Below, piece after piece: positions 43,117 through 52,563 of a stretch of 64,000 nt of DNA; within the stretch, counting starts at the first letter, position 1; each line of letters starts with the position of its first letter. The translations under genes were made by a program, and so were the position numbers. The notes beneath the pieces were generated by a model. That model made no database searches and was not told the DNA's origin. It saw only the letters and a program-made list of their open reading frames with translations. This stretch comes from an uncultured Sphingomonas sp. (GTDB lineage Bacteria > Pseudomonadota > Alphaproteobacteria > Sphingomonadales > Sphingomonadaceae). The stretch lies in assembly GCF_913062585.1 (NCBI RefSeq), contig NZ_CAJXWX010000001.1, positions 124,001-188,000 on the forward strand, given 5' to 3'.

Positions 43117-43520
43117 GCGACCGCGTCTTCCAGCGCGTGCATGTCGTCGTCGGACAGGCCGAAATGATGGCCGATCTCATGGATCGTCACATGCACGACC
43201 AGATCGTCCAGCCGCACCCCCGTCTCCACCCATTCGTCCAATATGGCGCGGCGATAGAGATGGATACGGTCGGGCAGCGCGCCCGAATCCATCGAACTTT
43301 TCTCGCCCACCGGACGGCCATGGTACAGGCCGGTCAGGTCGAGCGGATGCTCGATCCCGAGGGCCGCCAGCGTTGCGTCATCGGCGAATTCCTCGACGAT
43401 CAGCACGACATCGCCCAGATGCGCGCGGAACGCCTGCGGCAGGCGCGCGATCGCGGCGCGGGCGATCCGCTCGATCGCCTCGGCACCGGGGGCTTCACCG
43501 ATCGCGTCTTGCTCGCTCAT
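43113..43520 (-). CDS. Zincin-like metallopeptidase family protein
   Basis: The 135-residue protein has the zinc motif [17 protein letters not shown], with His114, Glu115, His118 and a following Asp, as in the PF06262 minimal zincins. GLYHGRP and [14 protein letters not shown] are also family segments. Function is unknown; members are cytoplasmic and often precede unrelated genes. It is translationally coupled to ccmA. Confidence 0.92.
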   Translation of the reverse strand: MSEQDAIGEAPGAEAIERIARAAIARLPQAFRAHLGDVVLIVEEFADDATLAALGIEHPLDLTGLYHGRPVGEKSSMDSGALPDRIHLYRRAILDEWVETGVRLDDLVVHVTIHEIGHHFGLSDDDMHALEDAVA

Positions 43521-43576
43521 GCGCGTCGTCTTACCGCTGTGCCGACCAAAAGAACAAGATAGCCAAGGGGACGCGC

Positions 43577-43867
43577 ATGGTGGAGCGGCTGAGCGAGCTG
43601 GACCGGGACGAGGCGCTGGACGGCCTGCCCGACTGGGACTGGGACGAAGGGCGCGACGCGATCAGCCGCCGTTTCGTCTTCGCCGATTTCAACGAGGCGT
43701 TCGGCTTCATGACCCGTGTCGCGCTGCTGGCGGAAAAGGCGGACCATCATCCGGAATGGTCGAACGTGTGGAACCGGGTCGACATCGTACTGACCACCCA
43801 TGACGCGGGCGGCCTGTCGGCACGCGACATCGACCTGGCCGAAGCGATCGACGCGCTGGTGGAGTGA
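43577..43867 (+). CDS. phhB: 4a-hydroxytetrahydrobiopterin dehydratase
   Basis: The 96-residue protein matches pterin-4a-carbinolamine dehydratase (PCD/DCoH). It has [20 protein letters not shown], the active-site block [26 protein letters not shown] and the LAEAIDAL end. It recycles pterin cofactor after aromatic hydroxylation and may act with the nearby FAH-family hydrolase in aromatic metabolism, which is inference. The ATG at 43577 is the start that gives family length. Confidence 0.95.
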   Translation: MVERLSELDRDEALDGLPDWDWDEGRDAISRRFVFADFNEAFGFMTRVALLAEKADHHPEWSNVWNRVDIVLTTHDAGGLSARDIDLAEAIDALVE

Positions 43868-43873
43868 CCCCTT

Positions 43874-44018
43874 ATCCTCCCCAAGCTGTGCTTGGGGAGG
43901 GGGACCATGCGCAGCATGGTGGAGGGGCGCCGTCGCAGACGGCGGCTGACGCCGCCACCCCTCCACCACCCGGCTGTGCCGGGCGGTCCCCCTCCCCATC
44001 GTCAGATGGGGAGGATTT
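43874..44018. repeat. Family A palindromic repeat (copy A5)
   Basis: TATCCTCCCCAAGCTGTGCT and CATCGTCAGATGGGGAGGAT are the ends. Inner hairpins include ACCATGCGCAGCATGGT and the CGCCGTCGCAGACGGCGG stem. It lies between the convergent ends of the dehydratase and FAH genes. Confidence 0.85.
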
Positions 44019-44022
44019 GGAA

Positions 44023-45024
44023 TTACCCGACCGTCTGCTCGATCGCGCCGAAGATCGGGTGGTGGCGGTCGTCCTCCATCCAGATGCGGACCGTATCGCC
44101 CTTCTTCAGGAAGGGCGTCACCGCCGCGCCGCCACGGATCGTCTCGATCATCCGCAGCTCGGCCAGGCAGCTATAGCCCACCCCGCCCTCGGCGACCGGC
44201 TTGCCCGGGCCGCCGTCCGAATCGCGGTTGGACACGGTGCCCGACCCGATGATCGTCCCCGCCCCCAGCGCGCGGGTCTTGGCCGCATGGGCGATCAGCG
44301 TGCCGAAGTCGAAGGTCATGTCCACCCCCGCATCGGCGCGGCCGAAGGGCTGGCCGTTCAGGTCGACCTTCAGCACCCGGTGCAGCTTGCCGTCCTGCCA
44401 CCAGTCGCCGAGCGACTCCGGCGTGACGAAGACCGGCGAGAAGGCCGAGGCGGGCTTGGACTGGAAGAAGCCGAAGCCCTTGGCCAGCTCGCCCGGGATC
44501 AGCCCGCGCAGCGACACGTCGTTGGTCAACCCGACCAGCCGGATCGCCGCCAGCGCCTCCTCGCGGCTCGCCCCCATCGGCACGTCGCCGGTGACGACGA
44601 CGACCTCGCCCTCCAGGTCGCAGCCCCAGTCTTCGTCGGCCAGCGGGATCGCATCGCGCGGCCCCAGGAACCCGTCCGAGCCACCCTGATACATGAGCGG
44701 ATCATGCCAGAAGCTCTCGGGCAGCTCCGCCCCACGCGCCTGGCGGACCAGCGCGACGTGATTCACATAGGCCGATCCGTCTGCCCACTGATAAGCGCGC
44801 GGCAAAGGCGAGGCGGCGTCATGCTCGTGAAAGCGCACACGGGGGATCGCCTCGTGATCCAGGTCCGTCGCCAGATTGGCGAGCGCGGGCGCGACACCCT
44901 CCCAATCGTCGAGCGCGGCCTGCAATGTCGGCGCGATATGCCCCGCATCGGCGTACCAGGCGAGATCGCTCGACACGACGACCAGCTTGCCGTCACGACC
45001 TTCCTTGAGACTGGCGAGTTTCAT
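44023..45024 (-). CDS. Fumarylacetoacetate hydrolase family protein
   Basis: The 333-residue protein starts MKLASLKEGRDGKLVVVS and has the N-terminal FAA domain plus the catalytic FAH domain. The latter carries PLADEDWGCDLEGEVVVVTG, with the metal-binding Glu residues, DVSLRGLIPGEL, FGTLIAHAAKT and GSGTVSNRD. These enzymes cleave C-C bonds of acylpyruvates, as in tyrosine breakdown. An AGAGGAG site precedes ATG 45024. The remaining pathway genes are not adjacent. Confidence 0.9.
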   Translation of the reverse strand: MKLASLKEGRDGKLVVVSSDLAWYADAGHIAPTLQAALDDWEGVAPALANLATDLDHEAIPRVRFHEHDAASPLPRAYQWADGSAYVNHVALVRQARGAELPESFWHDPLMYQGGSDGFLGPRDAIPLADEDWGCDLEGEVVVVTGDVPMGASREEALAAIRLVGLTNDVSLRGLIPGELAKGFGFFQSKPASAFSPVFVTPESLGDWWQDGKLHRVLKVDLNGQPFGRADAGVDMTFDFGTLIAHAAKTRALGAGTIIGSGTVSNRDSDGGPGKPVAEGGVGYSCLAELRMIETIRGGAAVTPFLKKGDTVRIWMEDDRHHPIFGAIEQTVG

Positions 45025-45301
45025 CCGGGGCTCCTCTTCATGAATTGGTATCAGATGTAACCATCCGTCCGCGATTGTCACGCATCGCATCACCGATCCT
45101 GCCCGAAACTTGACTTTCCGCAAGCGTTAGCGCACATACACGCCCGTCGAGGCGTCCACTCGCAGCGTGAACGGACCATCTGGTCCCGGCTCCGCCCCGA
45201 CCCTGTCTTCAGGCTTCCCTTGTCACGCGGGGTGTCATCAACCCCGGCGCCGCTCCTCGCGGCCCTTCCGTGACTCGCGCGCCATGATCGAAAGCAATTC
45301 C

Positions 45302-46666
45302 ATGTCCTTTTCCGAACTCGGCCTGGCCGAGCCGCTCGTCCGCGCGCTCGAAGCCAAGGGCTATTCCGAACCCACCCCGATCCAGCGCGACTCGATCCCG
45401 ACGCTGCTGGAAGGCCGCGACCTGCTGGGCATCGCCCAGACCGGCACCGGCAAGACGGCGGCCTTTGTCCTGCCGTCGATCCAGCGCCTGGTCGAGGCGA
45501 ACAAGCGCGTCCTGCCCACCCATTGCCGGATGCTCGTCCTCGCCCCCACGCGCGAACTGGCCAGCCAGATCACGGAGAATGCGAAGGGCTATGCCAAGTT
45601 TTCCAAGCTGGCGGTGGCGACCGTCTTCGGCGGCACCAGCCTGAACAAGAACCGCCAAGACCTGTCGCGCGGCGTCGACATCCTCGTCGCGACGCCCGGC
45701 CGCCTGATCGACCTCGTGGAGCAGGGCTTCCTGAACCTGTCGATGATCGAGATCCTGGTGCTGGACGAGGCCGACCAGATGCTCGACCTGGGCTTCATCC
45801 ACGCGCTGCGCCGCATCGTGAAGATGATCCCGCGCAAGCGTCAGACCCTGTTCTTCTCGGCCACCATGCCCGCCGCGATCCGCGACCTGGCCGACAAGTT
45901 CCTCGACAATCCGGCGACCGTGACCGTGACCCCGGTCGCGACCACCGCCGAGCGCGTCGACCAGTCGGTGACGTTCGTCACGCAAGCGGAGAAGCAGGCG
46001 CTGCTGACCATCCTGCTCGCCGATCCCGCGATCGAGCTGGCGCTGGTCTTCACCCGCACCAAGCATGGCGCCGACCGCGTCGTGAAGCTGCTGGCCGGCA
46101 ACGGCATCGCCGCCAACGCGATCCACGGCAACAAGAGCCAGGGCCAGCGCGAGCGCGCGCTGGGCGAATTCCGCTCCGGCCAGACCCGCGTGCTGGTGGC
46201 GACCGACATCGCCGCGCGCGGCATCGACATTCCGGGCGTCAGCCATGTCTTCAACTTCGAGCTGCCCAACGTCGCCGAGCAATATGTCCACCGCATCGGC
46301 CGCACCGCGCGCGCGGGGCGCTCGGGCATGGCCATCGCCTTCTGCGCCGAGGATGAACGGCCCTATCTGAAGGACATCGAGAAGCTGACGCGGCAAAAGA
46401 TCACCGTCGTCCCGCTTCCGGCCGACTTCGTGAAGCGCGCCGAGACGATCAAGTCGCAGCGGGTGAAGGCGATCGGCGCCGACCCCGCGCCGCGCGTCGA
46501 CCGCCCGCGCGATCCGGCGCGTCCGCGTGCCACGCATTCCCCGCGTGCGACCGATGCGCGTGCACCCCAGGGTCGCCAGCCGCGCCGTCGCAGCGGCGGT
46601 GGTCGCGGCCGTGGCGGTCGTCCGGGCGGTAGCGCGGGCGGCGCCGGTCGCGGCGCGCAGGGCTGA
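45302..46666 (+). CDS. DEAD-box RNA helicase (RhlE-type)
   Basis: The 454-residue protein starts MSFSELGLAEPLVRALEAKG with the Q motif PTPIQRDSIP. It then has AQTGTGKTAAF, APTRELA, ATPGRLIDL, VLDEADQMLD, FSATMP and YVHRIGRTARAG. The C-terminal ~90 residues are basic and Arg/Gly-rich, an RNA-binding tail. ATG 45284 is an alternative start. Upstream, TTGACT at 45110 could be a -35 box, which would leave a leader of about 160 nt, as is common for cold-responsive helicases, but the -10 is poor. Confidence 0.94.
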   Translation: MSFSELGLAEPLVRALEAKGYSEPTPIQRDSIPTLLEGRDLLGIAQTGTGKTAAFVLPSIQRLVEANKRVLPTHCRMLVLAPTRELASQITENAKGYAKFSKLAVATVFGGTSLNKNRQDLSRGVDILVATPGRLIDLVEQGFLNLSMIEILVLDEADQMLDLGFIHALRRIVKMIPRKRQTLFFSATMPAAIRDLADKFLDNPATVTVTPVATTAERVDQSVTFVTQAEKQALLTILLADPAIELALVFTRTKHGADRVVKLLAGNGIAANAIHGNKSQGQRERALGEFRSGQTRVLVATDIAARGIDIPGVSHVFNFELPNVAEQYVHRIGRTARAGRSGMAIAFCAEDERPYLKDIEKLTRQKITVVPLPADFVKRAETIKSQRVKAIGADPAPRVDRPRDPARPRATHSPRATDARAPQGRQPRRRSGGGRGRGGRPGGSAGGAGRGAQG

Positions 46667-46694
46667 AAATAAAGGCCTGCCCTCTCCAACGGCA

Positions 46695-46735
46695 CGCCCC
46701 TCCCGCAAGCGGGAGGGGATGGGGGAGGGCAGGGT
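46695..46735. repeat. Family F hairpin (copy F2)
   Basis: CCCCTCCCGCAAGCGGGAGG is a hairpin followed by a GGGGGAGGGCAGG tail, closely like the copies near 35005 and 35062. It lies just after the helicase gene and has no U-run. Confidence 0.7.
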
Positions 46736-46867
46736 CTCACAGAGACTATTCCTCGAGGCTCTTTCCCCTTCCCGCCCCCCCTACAGGGAGAGAGGCTATG
46801 GAAGGGCACCATTCCCCCTCTCCCGCGTTGAGCGCGTAACGATTCCCGCGCATCAGGAGAGGTTGCC

Positions 46868-47134
46868 ATGGATATTGCCCACACCCCCGCCGCCGAACGC
46901 ATCGCGCGCGTGCTGTGCGGCCAGCGGCTGAGCGCCAATGCGGGGGGCGATTCGGAATCCGCCGCCAAACTGGTCGACGCGCATTGGCGCGAGCATATGG
47001 CGGATGCGCTCGCGGTGCTCCGGACCCTGCGCGAACCCGACCAGGCGATGGCCGATGCGGGCGATCCGGCGATCTGGGAAAAGATGGTGCGGGTCGCGGT
47101 CGAGGCCGCCAAGCCGCCTAAGGTCACGCTATAG
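46868..47134 (+). CDS. Hypothetical protein, 88 aa
   Basis: An AGGAGAGG ribosome site lies six bases upstream of the ATG, so translation is likely. The protein is soluble and helical (AAERIARVLCGQRLSANAGG, DAHWREHMADALAVLRTL, WEKMVRVAVEAAK). I recognise no domain. It stands alone between two repeats. The 200-nt gap before it holds only the family F hairpin and C/T-rich sequence. Confidence 0.7.
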   Translation: MDIAHTPAAERIARVLCGQRLSANAGGDSESAAKLVDAHWREHMADALAVLRTLREPDQAMADAGDPAIWEKMVRVAVEAAKPPKVTL

Positions 47135-47150
47135 GCTCGGGCAGGGGATT

Positions 47151-47206
47151 GCCCCTCCACCATCCTTCGGATGGTCCCCCTCCCCAAGCATAGCTTGGGG
47201 AGGAAT
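47151..47206. repeat. Family A half-element (copy A6)
   Basis: Only the right half of the family A palindrome is present: CCCCTCCACCATCCTTCGG, GGTCCCCCTCCCCAAGC and GCTTGGGGAGGAAT. It still forms the terminal hairpin CCCCAAGCATAGCTTGGGG. It is at the 3' end of kup, between convergent genes. Confidence 0.8.
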
Positions 47207-47210
47207 TGGG

Positions 47211-49193
47211 TTACACCGTGACCTGCTCGCCCAGTTCCAGCACCTTGCCCGGCGGGATGCGCAGGAAGTCGGTCGGATCGCTGGCATTGCGCTGCAGGAA
47301 CATGAACAGCCGGTCCTGCCAGGGCGGCATGCCCTTTTCCGCCTCGGGCTTCAGCGTGTTGCGGCCGATGAAGAAGCTGGTCTTCATCGGATCGAGCCCC
47401 TTGCCATTGGTCTGCACCCCGAAATCGCGCGGCAGGTCGCGCGGGACGTCGGGCGTTTCCATGAAGCCATAGGTCAGCACGACGGTCGCGAAGCTGTCGT
47501 CCAGCCGCTCGACATGCGCGCGCTTCTCGGGCGGCACGACCGGGCGATCGGCGGTGCGGATCGTCACGACCAGATTCTGCGCGTGCAGGATCTTGTTGTG
47601 CTTGAGATTGTGGAGCAGCGCGCCCGGCGCCGAAGCGGGGTTGGCGGTCAGGAACACCGCCGTGCCCGGCACCCGCTCCGGCGGCCGCTTGGCGAGCGCG
47701 GCGACCAGATCGGCGAGCGGAATCGCCTGCCGCTTCTCGAAGGCCGAGACGATGCCGCGCCCGCGCACCCAGGTATGGATGATCAGCCCGACACCGGCCC
47801 CAACCAGGAGCGGCACCCAGCCCCCTTCGATCACGCGCAGGATGTTCGCCCCGAAAAACACGAGGTCGAGCGTCAGGAAGGGCAGGATCGCCGCCGCCGC
47901 CAGCCCGCGCGACCAGCCCCAGCGGTGGCGCACCACCAGATAGGCCAGGCATGTCGTCACCACCATCGTGCCCGTCACCGCGATGCCGTACGCGGCGGCC
48001 ATGGCGGAGGACGTCTTGAACTGGATGACCAGCACCAGCACGCCGAACAGCAGCAGCCAGTTGATCGCGGGCAGATAGATCTGCCCCTGGAAATCGGCCG
48101 AGGTCTGGCGGACGCGCAGGCGGGGGAGCAGGCCGAGCTGGATCGCCTGCTGGGTCAGCGAGAAGGCGCCGGTGATGACCGCCTGCGCCGCGATCACGGT
48201 GGCGAGGCCCGCCAGCACGATCAGCGCGGGGCGCATCGGCTCGGGTGCCATCAGGAAGAACCAGTCCTGGTTGGTGAAGGGCTGGCCGCTCGCCGCCGCC
48301 TGTTCCAGCGAGGCGAGCGCGAACGCCCCCTGCCCCAGATAGTTGAGCGCCAGCGCAGGCAGGACCAGCGAGAACCAGCCGATACGGATCGGCAGCCGCC
48401 CGAAATGGCCCATATCGGCGGTCAGCGCCTCGGCACCCGTGACGGTCAGGAACACCGCGCCCAGCACGAACAGGCCGATGACGCCGTGGCTGATGAGGAA
48501 ACTCACACCGTAGCCCGGCCAGATGACCCGCGCGATCGAGGGTTCGTCGGCGATATGCCAGATGCCCAGCCCGCCGATGACGATGAACCACAGGATGCAG
48601 ATCGGGCCGAACAGCTTCGACACCTGCGCCGTGCCCCGCGACTGGATGAAGAACAGCGCGACCAGGATGACGATGGTGCACATCCGGATGACGCTCTCGT
48701 CGAAGATCGACGCGGCGGCGGGAATGGTGCGCAAGCCTTCCATCGCCGACAGCACCGACAGCGCGGGCGTGATGATCGCATCGCCATAGAAGAGCGACGC
48801 GCCCGCCGCGCCCAGCACCAGCGCCACGCGCGAGCGCACCCCCGCCGCGCGCCGGGCAAGTGCGGCGAGCGCCAGCACGCCCCCTTCGCCCTGATTGTCG
48901 GCGCGCATCAGGAAGACGACATATTTGATCGTGACGACCAGGATCAGCGACCACAGCGCCAGGCTGAGCACGCCCAGAATCTCGCCGGGGTCGATGCCGT
49001 CGCCTGCCGTCTGGGCCAGCGCCTCACGAAAGGCATAGAGCGGGCTGGTGCCGATATCGCCGAACACCACGCCGATCGCACCGATGGTCAGCGCCGCCAG
49101 TGCGGGGTGCCGGTGGGCCCCCGCTTCATCACCCGTGCTAGCGTCGCTGGATGGGCCCTGATGGCCTCTCAAATCGGTCGCCGTGCTCGTCAT
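47211..49193 (-). CDS. kup: Low-affinity potassium uptake protein Kup
   Basis: The 660-residue KUP/HAK/KT transporter has twelve membrane helices, starting ALTIGAIGVVFGDIGTSPLYAF, with MRADNQGEGGVLAL, LFYGDAIITPALSVLSA and VTGAEALTADMGHFG. A soluble C-terminal domain follows (about 470-660). It takes up potassium with protons. ATG 49193 is chosen because it leaves a ~35-residue cytoplasmic tail, as in relatives; an upstream in-frame start at 49256 exists. It is divergent from pdeM. Confidence 0.96.
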   Translation of the reverse strand: MTSTATDLRGHQGPSSDASTGDEAGAHRHPALAALTIGAIGVVFGDIGTSPLYAFREALAQTAGDGIDPGEILGVLSLALWSLILVVTIKYVVFLMRADNQGEGGVLALAALARRAAGVRSRVALVLGAAGASLFYGDAIITPALSVLSAMEGLRTIPAAASIFDESVIRMCTIVILVALFFIQSRGTAQVSKLFGPICILWFIVIGGLGIWHIADEPSIARVIWPGYGVSFLISHGVIGLFVLGAVFLTVTGAEALTADMGHFGRLPIRIGWFSLVLPALALNYLGQGAFALASLEQAAASGQPFTNQDWFFLMAPEPMRPALIVLAGLATVIAAQAVITGAFSLTQQAIQLGLLPRLRVRQTSADFQGQIYLPAINWLLLFGVLVLVIQFKTSSAMAAAYGIAVTGTMVVTTCLAYLVVRHRWGWSRGLAAAAILPFLTLDLVFFGANILRVIEGGWVPLLVGAGVGLIIHTWVRGRGIVSAFEKRQAIPLADLVAALAKRPPERVPGTAVFLTANPASAPGALLHNLKHNKILHAQNLVVTIRTADRPVVPPEKRAHVERLDDSFATVVLTYGFMETPDVPRDLPRDFGVQTNGKGLDPMKTSFFIGRNTLKPEAEKGMPPWQDRLFMFLQRNASDPTDFLRIPPGKVLELGEQVTV

Positions 49194-49318
49194 GCCCGCC
49201 GGAACCCCCTGTGCCAAAAGGACGGCGCGCTTTACGCTTCTGCGCGCCCGACGCAAGGGCTTTCCAACACCCCCTGCAAACGCTTGATATTGCGCAGCGT
49301 CAAGCGCATGGACGGCAA

Positions 49319-49981
49319 ATGGTTCCCTTTTCGTTCGGCGGCCACGACTTTACCGCACTGCCCGAGGGCGCGCTGTTCTGGCCCGCGCGGGGCGCTTTGC
49401 TGGTCGCCGACCTGCATCTGGAGAAGGCCAGCTGGTATGCGGGCGGCGGGCAGATGCTGCCGCCCTATGACTCGCTCGCCACGCTGACCGAGCTGACCGC
49501 CATCGTCACCCGGACGCGCGCGCGCGAGGTCTGGTGCCTGGGCGATAGTTTCCATGATGCAGAGGGGTGCGACCGGCTGCTGCCCGAGGCGCGGGCGATG
49601 CTGCTGGCCCTGACCGGGACCACAAAATGGACCTGGATCACCGGCAATCACGATCCAGTGCTTCGCGACCGTTGCGGCGGTGCGGTGACGGCCGAGGCGG
49701 TGGTCGAGGGCCTGGTCCTGCGCCACGAAGCCGATCCGGCGGAGACCCGGCCAGAGCTGTCGGGGCATTTCCATCCCAAGCTGCGGCTGCGGGTGCGCGG
49801 CAAGCTGGTCGCGCGACGCTGTTTCGTCGGCACCGCGCGCAAGCTGATCCTGCCGGCCTTCGGGTCGCTGACCGGCGGGCTGGACGTCGATCACCCCGCT
49901 TTGATCCAGGCGGTCGGCCGGTCGGCGGAGGCGCTGGTGCCGGTGCGCGACCGAATGCTGCGCTTCCCGGTGGCGGCCTGA
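49319..49981 (+). CDS. pdeM: Ligase-associated DNA damage response endonuclease PdeM
   Basis: The 220-residue metallophosphoesterase has VADLHLEKASWYAGGGQMLP, WCLGDSFHD, ITGNHDPV and ELSGHFHPKL, which supply the dimetal ligands. The PPYDSLATL segment is specific to PdeM. In other bacteria it sits with lhr-type helicase and DNA ligase genes for DNA damage response; here those partners are absent and kup is the neighbour. The ATG at 49319 gives family length, but the ribosome site is weak. Confidence 0.88.
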   Translation: MVPFSFGGHDFTALPEGALFWPARGALLVADLHLEKASWYAGGGQMLPPYDSLATLTELTAIVTRTRAREVWCLGDSFHDAEGCDRLLPEARAMLLALTGTTKWTWITGNHDPVLRDRCGGAVTAEAVVEGLVLRHEADPAETRPELSGHFHPKLRLRVRGKLVARRCFVGTARKLILPAFGSLTGGLDVDHPALIQAVGRSAEALVPVRDRMLRFPVAA

Positions 49982-49990
49982 GAGGCCTTC

Positions 49991-50107
49991 CATTCCTCCC
50001 CTGTAAGGGGAGGTGGCAGCCCGAAGGGCTGACGGAGGGGTGTCACCATCAGCGGTTATACCCCTCCACCAGCTTCGCTGGTCCCCCTCCCCTTGCAGGG
50101 GAGGAAT
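49991..50107. repeat. Family A palindromic repeat (copy A7)
   Basis: ATTCCTCCCCTGTAAGGGGA and CCCCTTGCAGGGGAGGAAT are the ends; GACGGAGGGGTGT and TACCCCTCCACC are inner inverted blocks. It lies between the convergent ends of pdeM and msrA. Confidence 0.88.
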
Positions 50108-50110
50108 GAA

Positions 50111-50776
50111 TCACCCCGCCCGCGCGAGATCGGGGAAACCGGCGCGGAAGCCCGCCACCTTCGGCTTGTCCCAATGCACGATATAGGGATGCGTCGGGTT
50201 ACGGTCGTAGAAATTCTGATGCTCCGCCTCGGCCGGGAAGAAGCTTCCCTGCTCGATCCGCGTGGTGATCGGGCGGCCAAAGGCATGGGCGCGGGTCAGC
50301 TGCGCGATATAGGCCCGTGCGACCCTGGCCTGTTCGGGCGACTGGGCGAAGACCGCCGAGCGATAGCTGGGACCGCGATCGGGGCCCTGGCCGCCGACCT
50401 GGGTCGGATCATGCGCGATCGCGAAATAGACGCGCAACAACGTGGCGTAGGAGACCTGACGCGGGTCATAGGTGATTCGGATCGCCTCGGCATGGCCGGT
50501 CCGCTCGGTCGAGACGGCGCCGTAATTGGCGTCCTCGCGTCGGCCACCGGCATAGCCCGCCGTTACCGAGCGCACGCCTTTCACCCGCTCGAACACCGCT
50601 TCCATGCCCCAGAAACACCCGCCTGCCAGAACGGCCACCTGCGGGCGGGACGCAGCGGGCACGTCGAGCGCCGCCTTGGGCAGCGGCACGGCGCGCTCGG
50701 CGCTGGCGGGAAGGGATGACAAGACGACCGCTCCGAATGCGGTCGCAGCCAGGGCGATGCAGAGGGTGTTACGCAT
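50111..50776 (-). CDS. msrA: Peptide-methionine (S)-S-oxide reductase MsrA, exported
   Basis: The 221-residue enzyme has the catalytic motif GGCFWGMEAVF (Cys54), VTAGYAGG, THPTQ-like AHDPTQ and EAEHQNFYDRNPTHPYI. It reduces methionine S-sulfoxide. A clear signal peptide (MRNTLCIALAATAFG to PASA) puts it in the periplasm, so it repairs envelope proteins. No msrB is adjacent. Confidence 0.95.
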   Translation of the reverse strand: MRNTLCIALAATAFGAVVLSSLPASAERAVPLPKAALDVPAASRPQVAVLAGGCFWGMEAVFERVKGVRSVTAGYAGGRREDANYGAVSTERTGHAEAIRITYDPRQVSYATLLRVYFAIAHDPTQVGGQGPDRGPSYRSAVFAQSPEQARVARAYIAQLTRAHAFGRPITTRIEQGSFFPAEAEHQNFYDRNPTHPYIVHWDKPKVAGFRAGFPDLARAG

Positions 50777-50830
50777 CGCCGGGATATGGGGTGGGTCTTA
50801 GGGTTCGGCTAGGGGCCGAGGTCCGGGCGT

Positions 50831-50915
50831 AGGCTTCGACTACGCTCAGCCTGAACGGATGTTGAGATCAGCCGCTATGCCCTCGCTCCGTTCAGCCTGA
50901 GCGAAGTCGAAGGCC
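50831..50915. repeat. Family B palindromic repeat (copy B4)
   Basis: CTTCGACTACGCTCAGCCTG and the inverse CAGCCTGAGCGAAGTCGAAG flank about 45 bases. It lies between the msrA start and a small minus-strand ORF. Confidence 0.85.
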
Positions 50916-50927
50916 AAGGGATTCCCC

Positions 50928-51065
50928 TTAACGAACCGCCTCGACCGGCGCCGAACCATAGCGGCTGGGCGCTTCCGCCGGGTGAAGGACCACGAGACCC
51001 AGGGCGCCAAGCGCAAACCCGCCGGCGAACTGCCATACGAAGCTGGACTTGAGGAGGGCACGCAT
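50928..51065 (-). CDS. Small single-helix protein, 45 aa
   Basis: The reading frame encodes MRALLKSSFVWQFAGGFALG, then ALGLVVLHPAEAPS and a short tail with stop at 50930-50928. It has one hydrophobic helix (FVWQFAGGFALGALGLVVL) with a basic N terminus, so an inner-membrane protein is expected. The ribosome site is weak (GTGAAG). It lies in an otherwise empty 500-nt gap; the other bases up to 51245 show no supported feature. The family is unknown. Confidence 0.6.
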   Translation of the reverse strand: MRALLKSSFVWQFAGGFALGALGLVVLHPAEAPSRYGSAPVEAVR

Positions 51066-51245
51066 TGTTCACTTCACCTGTCTAAACGGGTCGCTCCCCG
51101 GTCGGGCGAGCGATCTTCCGGGCGCCATCTGGTCGATCGGCGCCGTTCCGACAATGGCGTTTATAGAAACGCTGCATTAACGGCACGTGGACGTGTCGTT
51201 CATGCCACAGTTAAGCCATATTGCTGCGGCGCACAGGCGCCTATG

Positions 51246-51287
51246 AAAAAGCCAGCCGGTCCAGGGCCTTGCCCGGACCTGCTGGCG
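51246..51287 (-). terminator. Rho-independent terminator of the aminotransferase gene
   Basis: On the minus strand GCCAGC-(A)-GGTCC pairs with GGACC-(G)-GCTGGC around a GC-rich loop, followed by five U residues (51250-51246). It lies about 25 bases after the stop codon. Confidence 0.85.
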
Positions 51288-51309
51288 TTCACACCAGAAA
51301 CGGCGGAAA

Positions 51310-52563
<1,254 letters not shown>

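Noticed and set aside
46363..48954. An 863-codon minus-strand open frame across the helicase end and kup
   Set aside because: It overlaps kup out of frame, includes intergenic repeats and has no recognisable domain; kup in its own frame is clear.
46938..49487. An 849-codon plus-strand open frame opposite kup
   Set aside because: Antisense shadow of kup with Gln/Arg/His-rich low-complexity translation.
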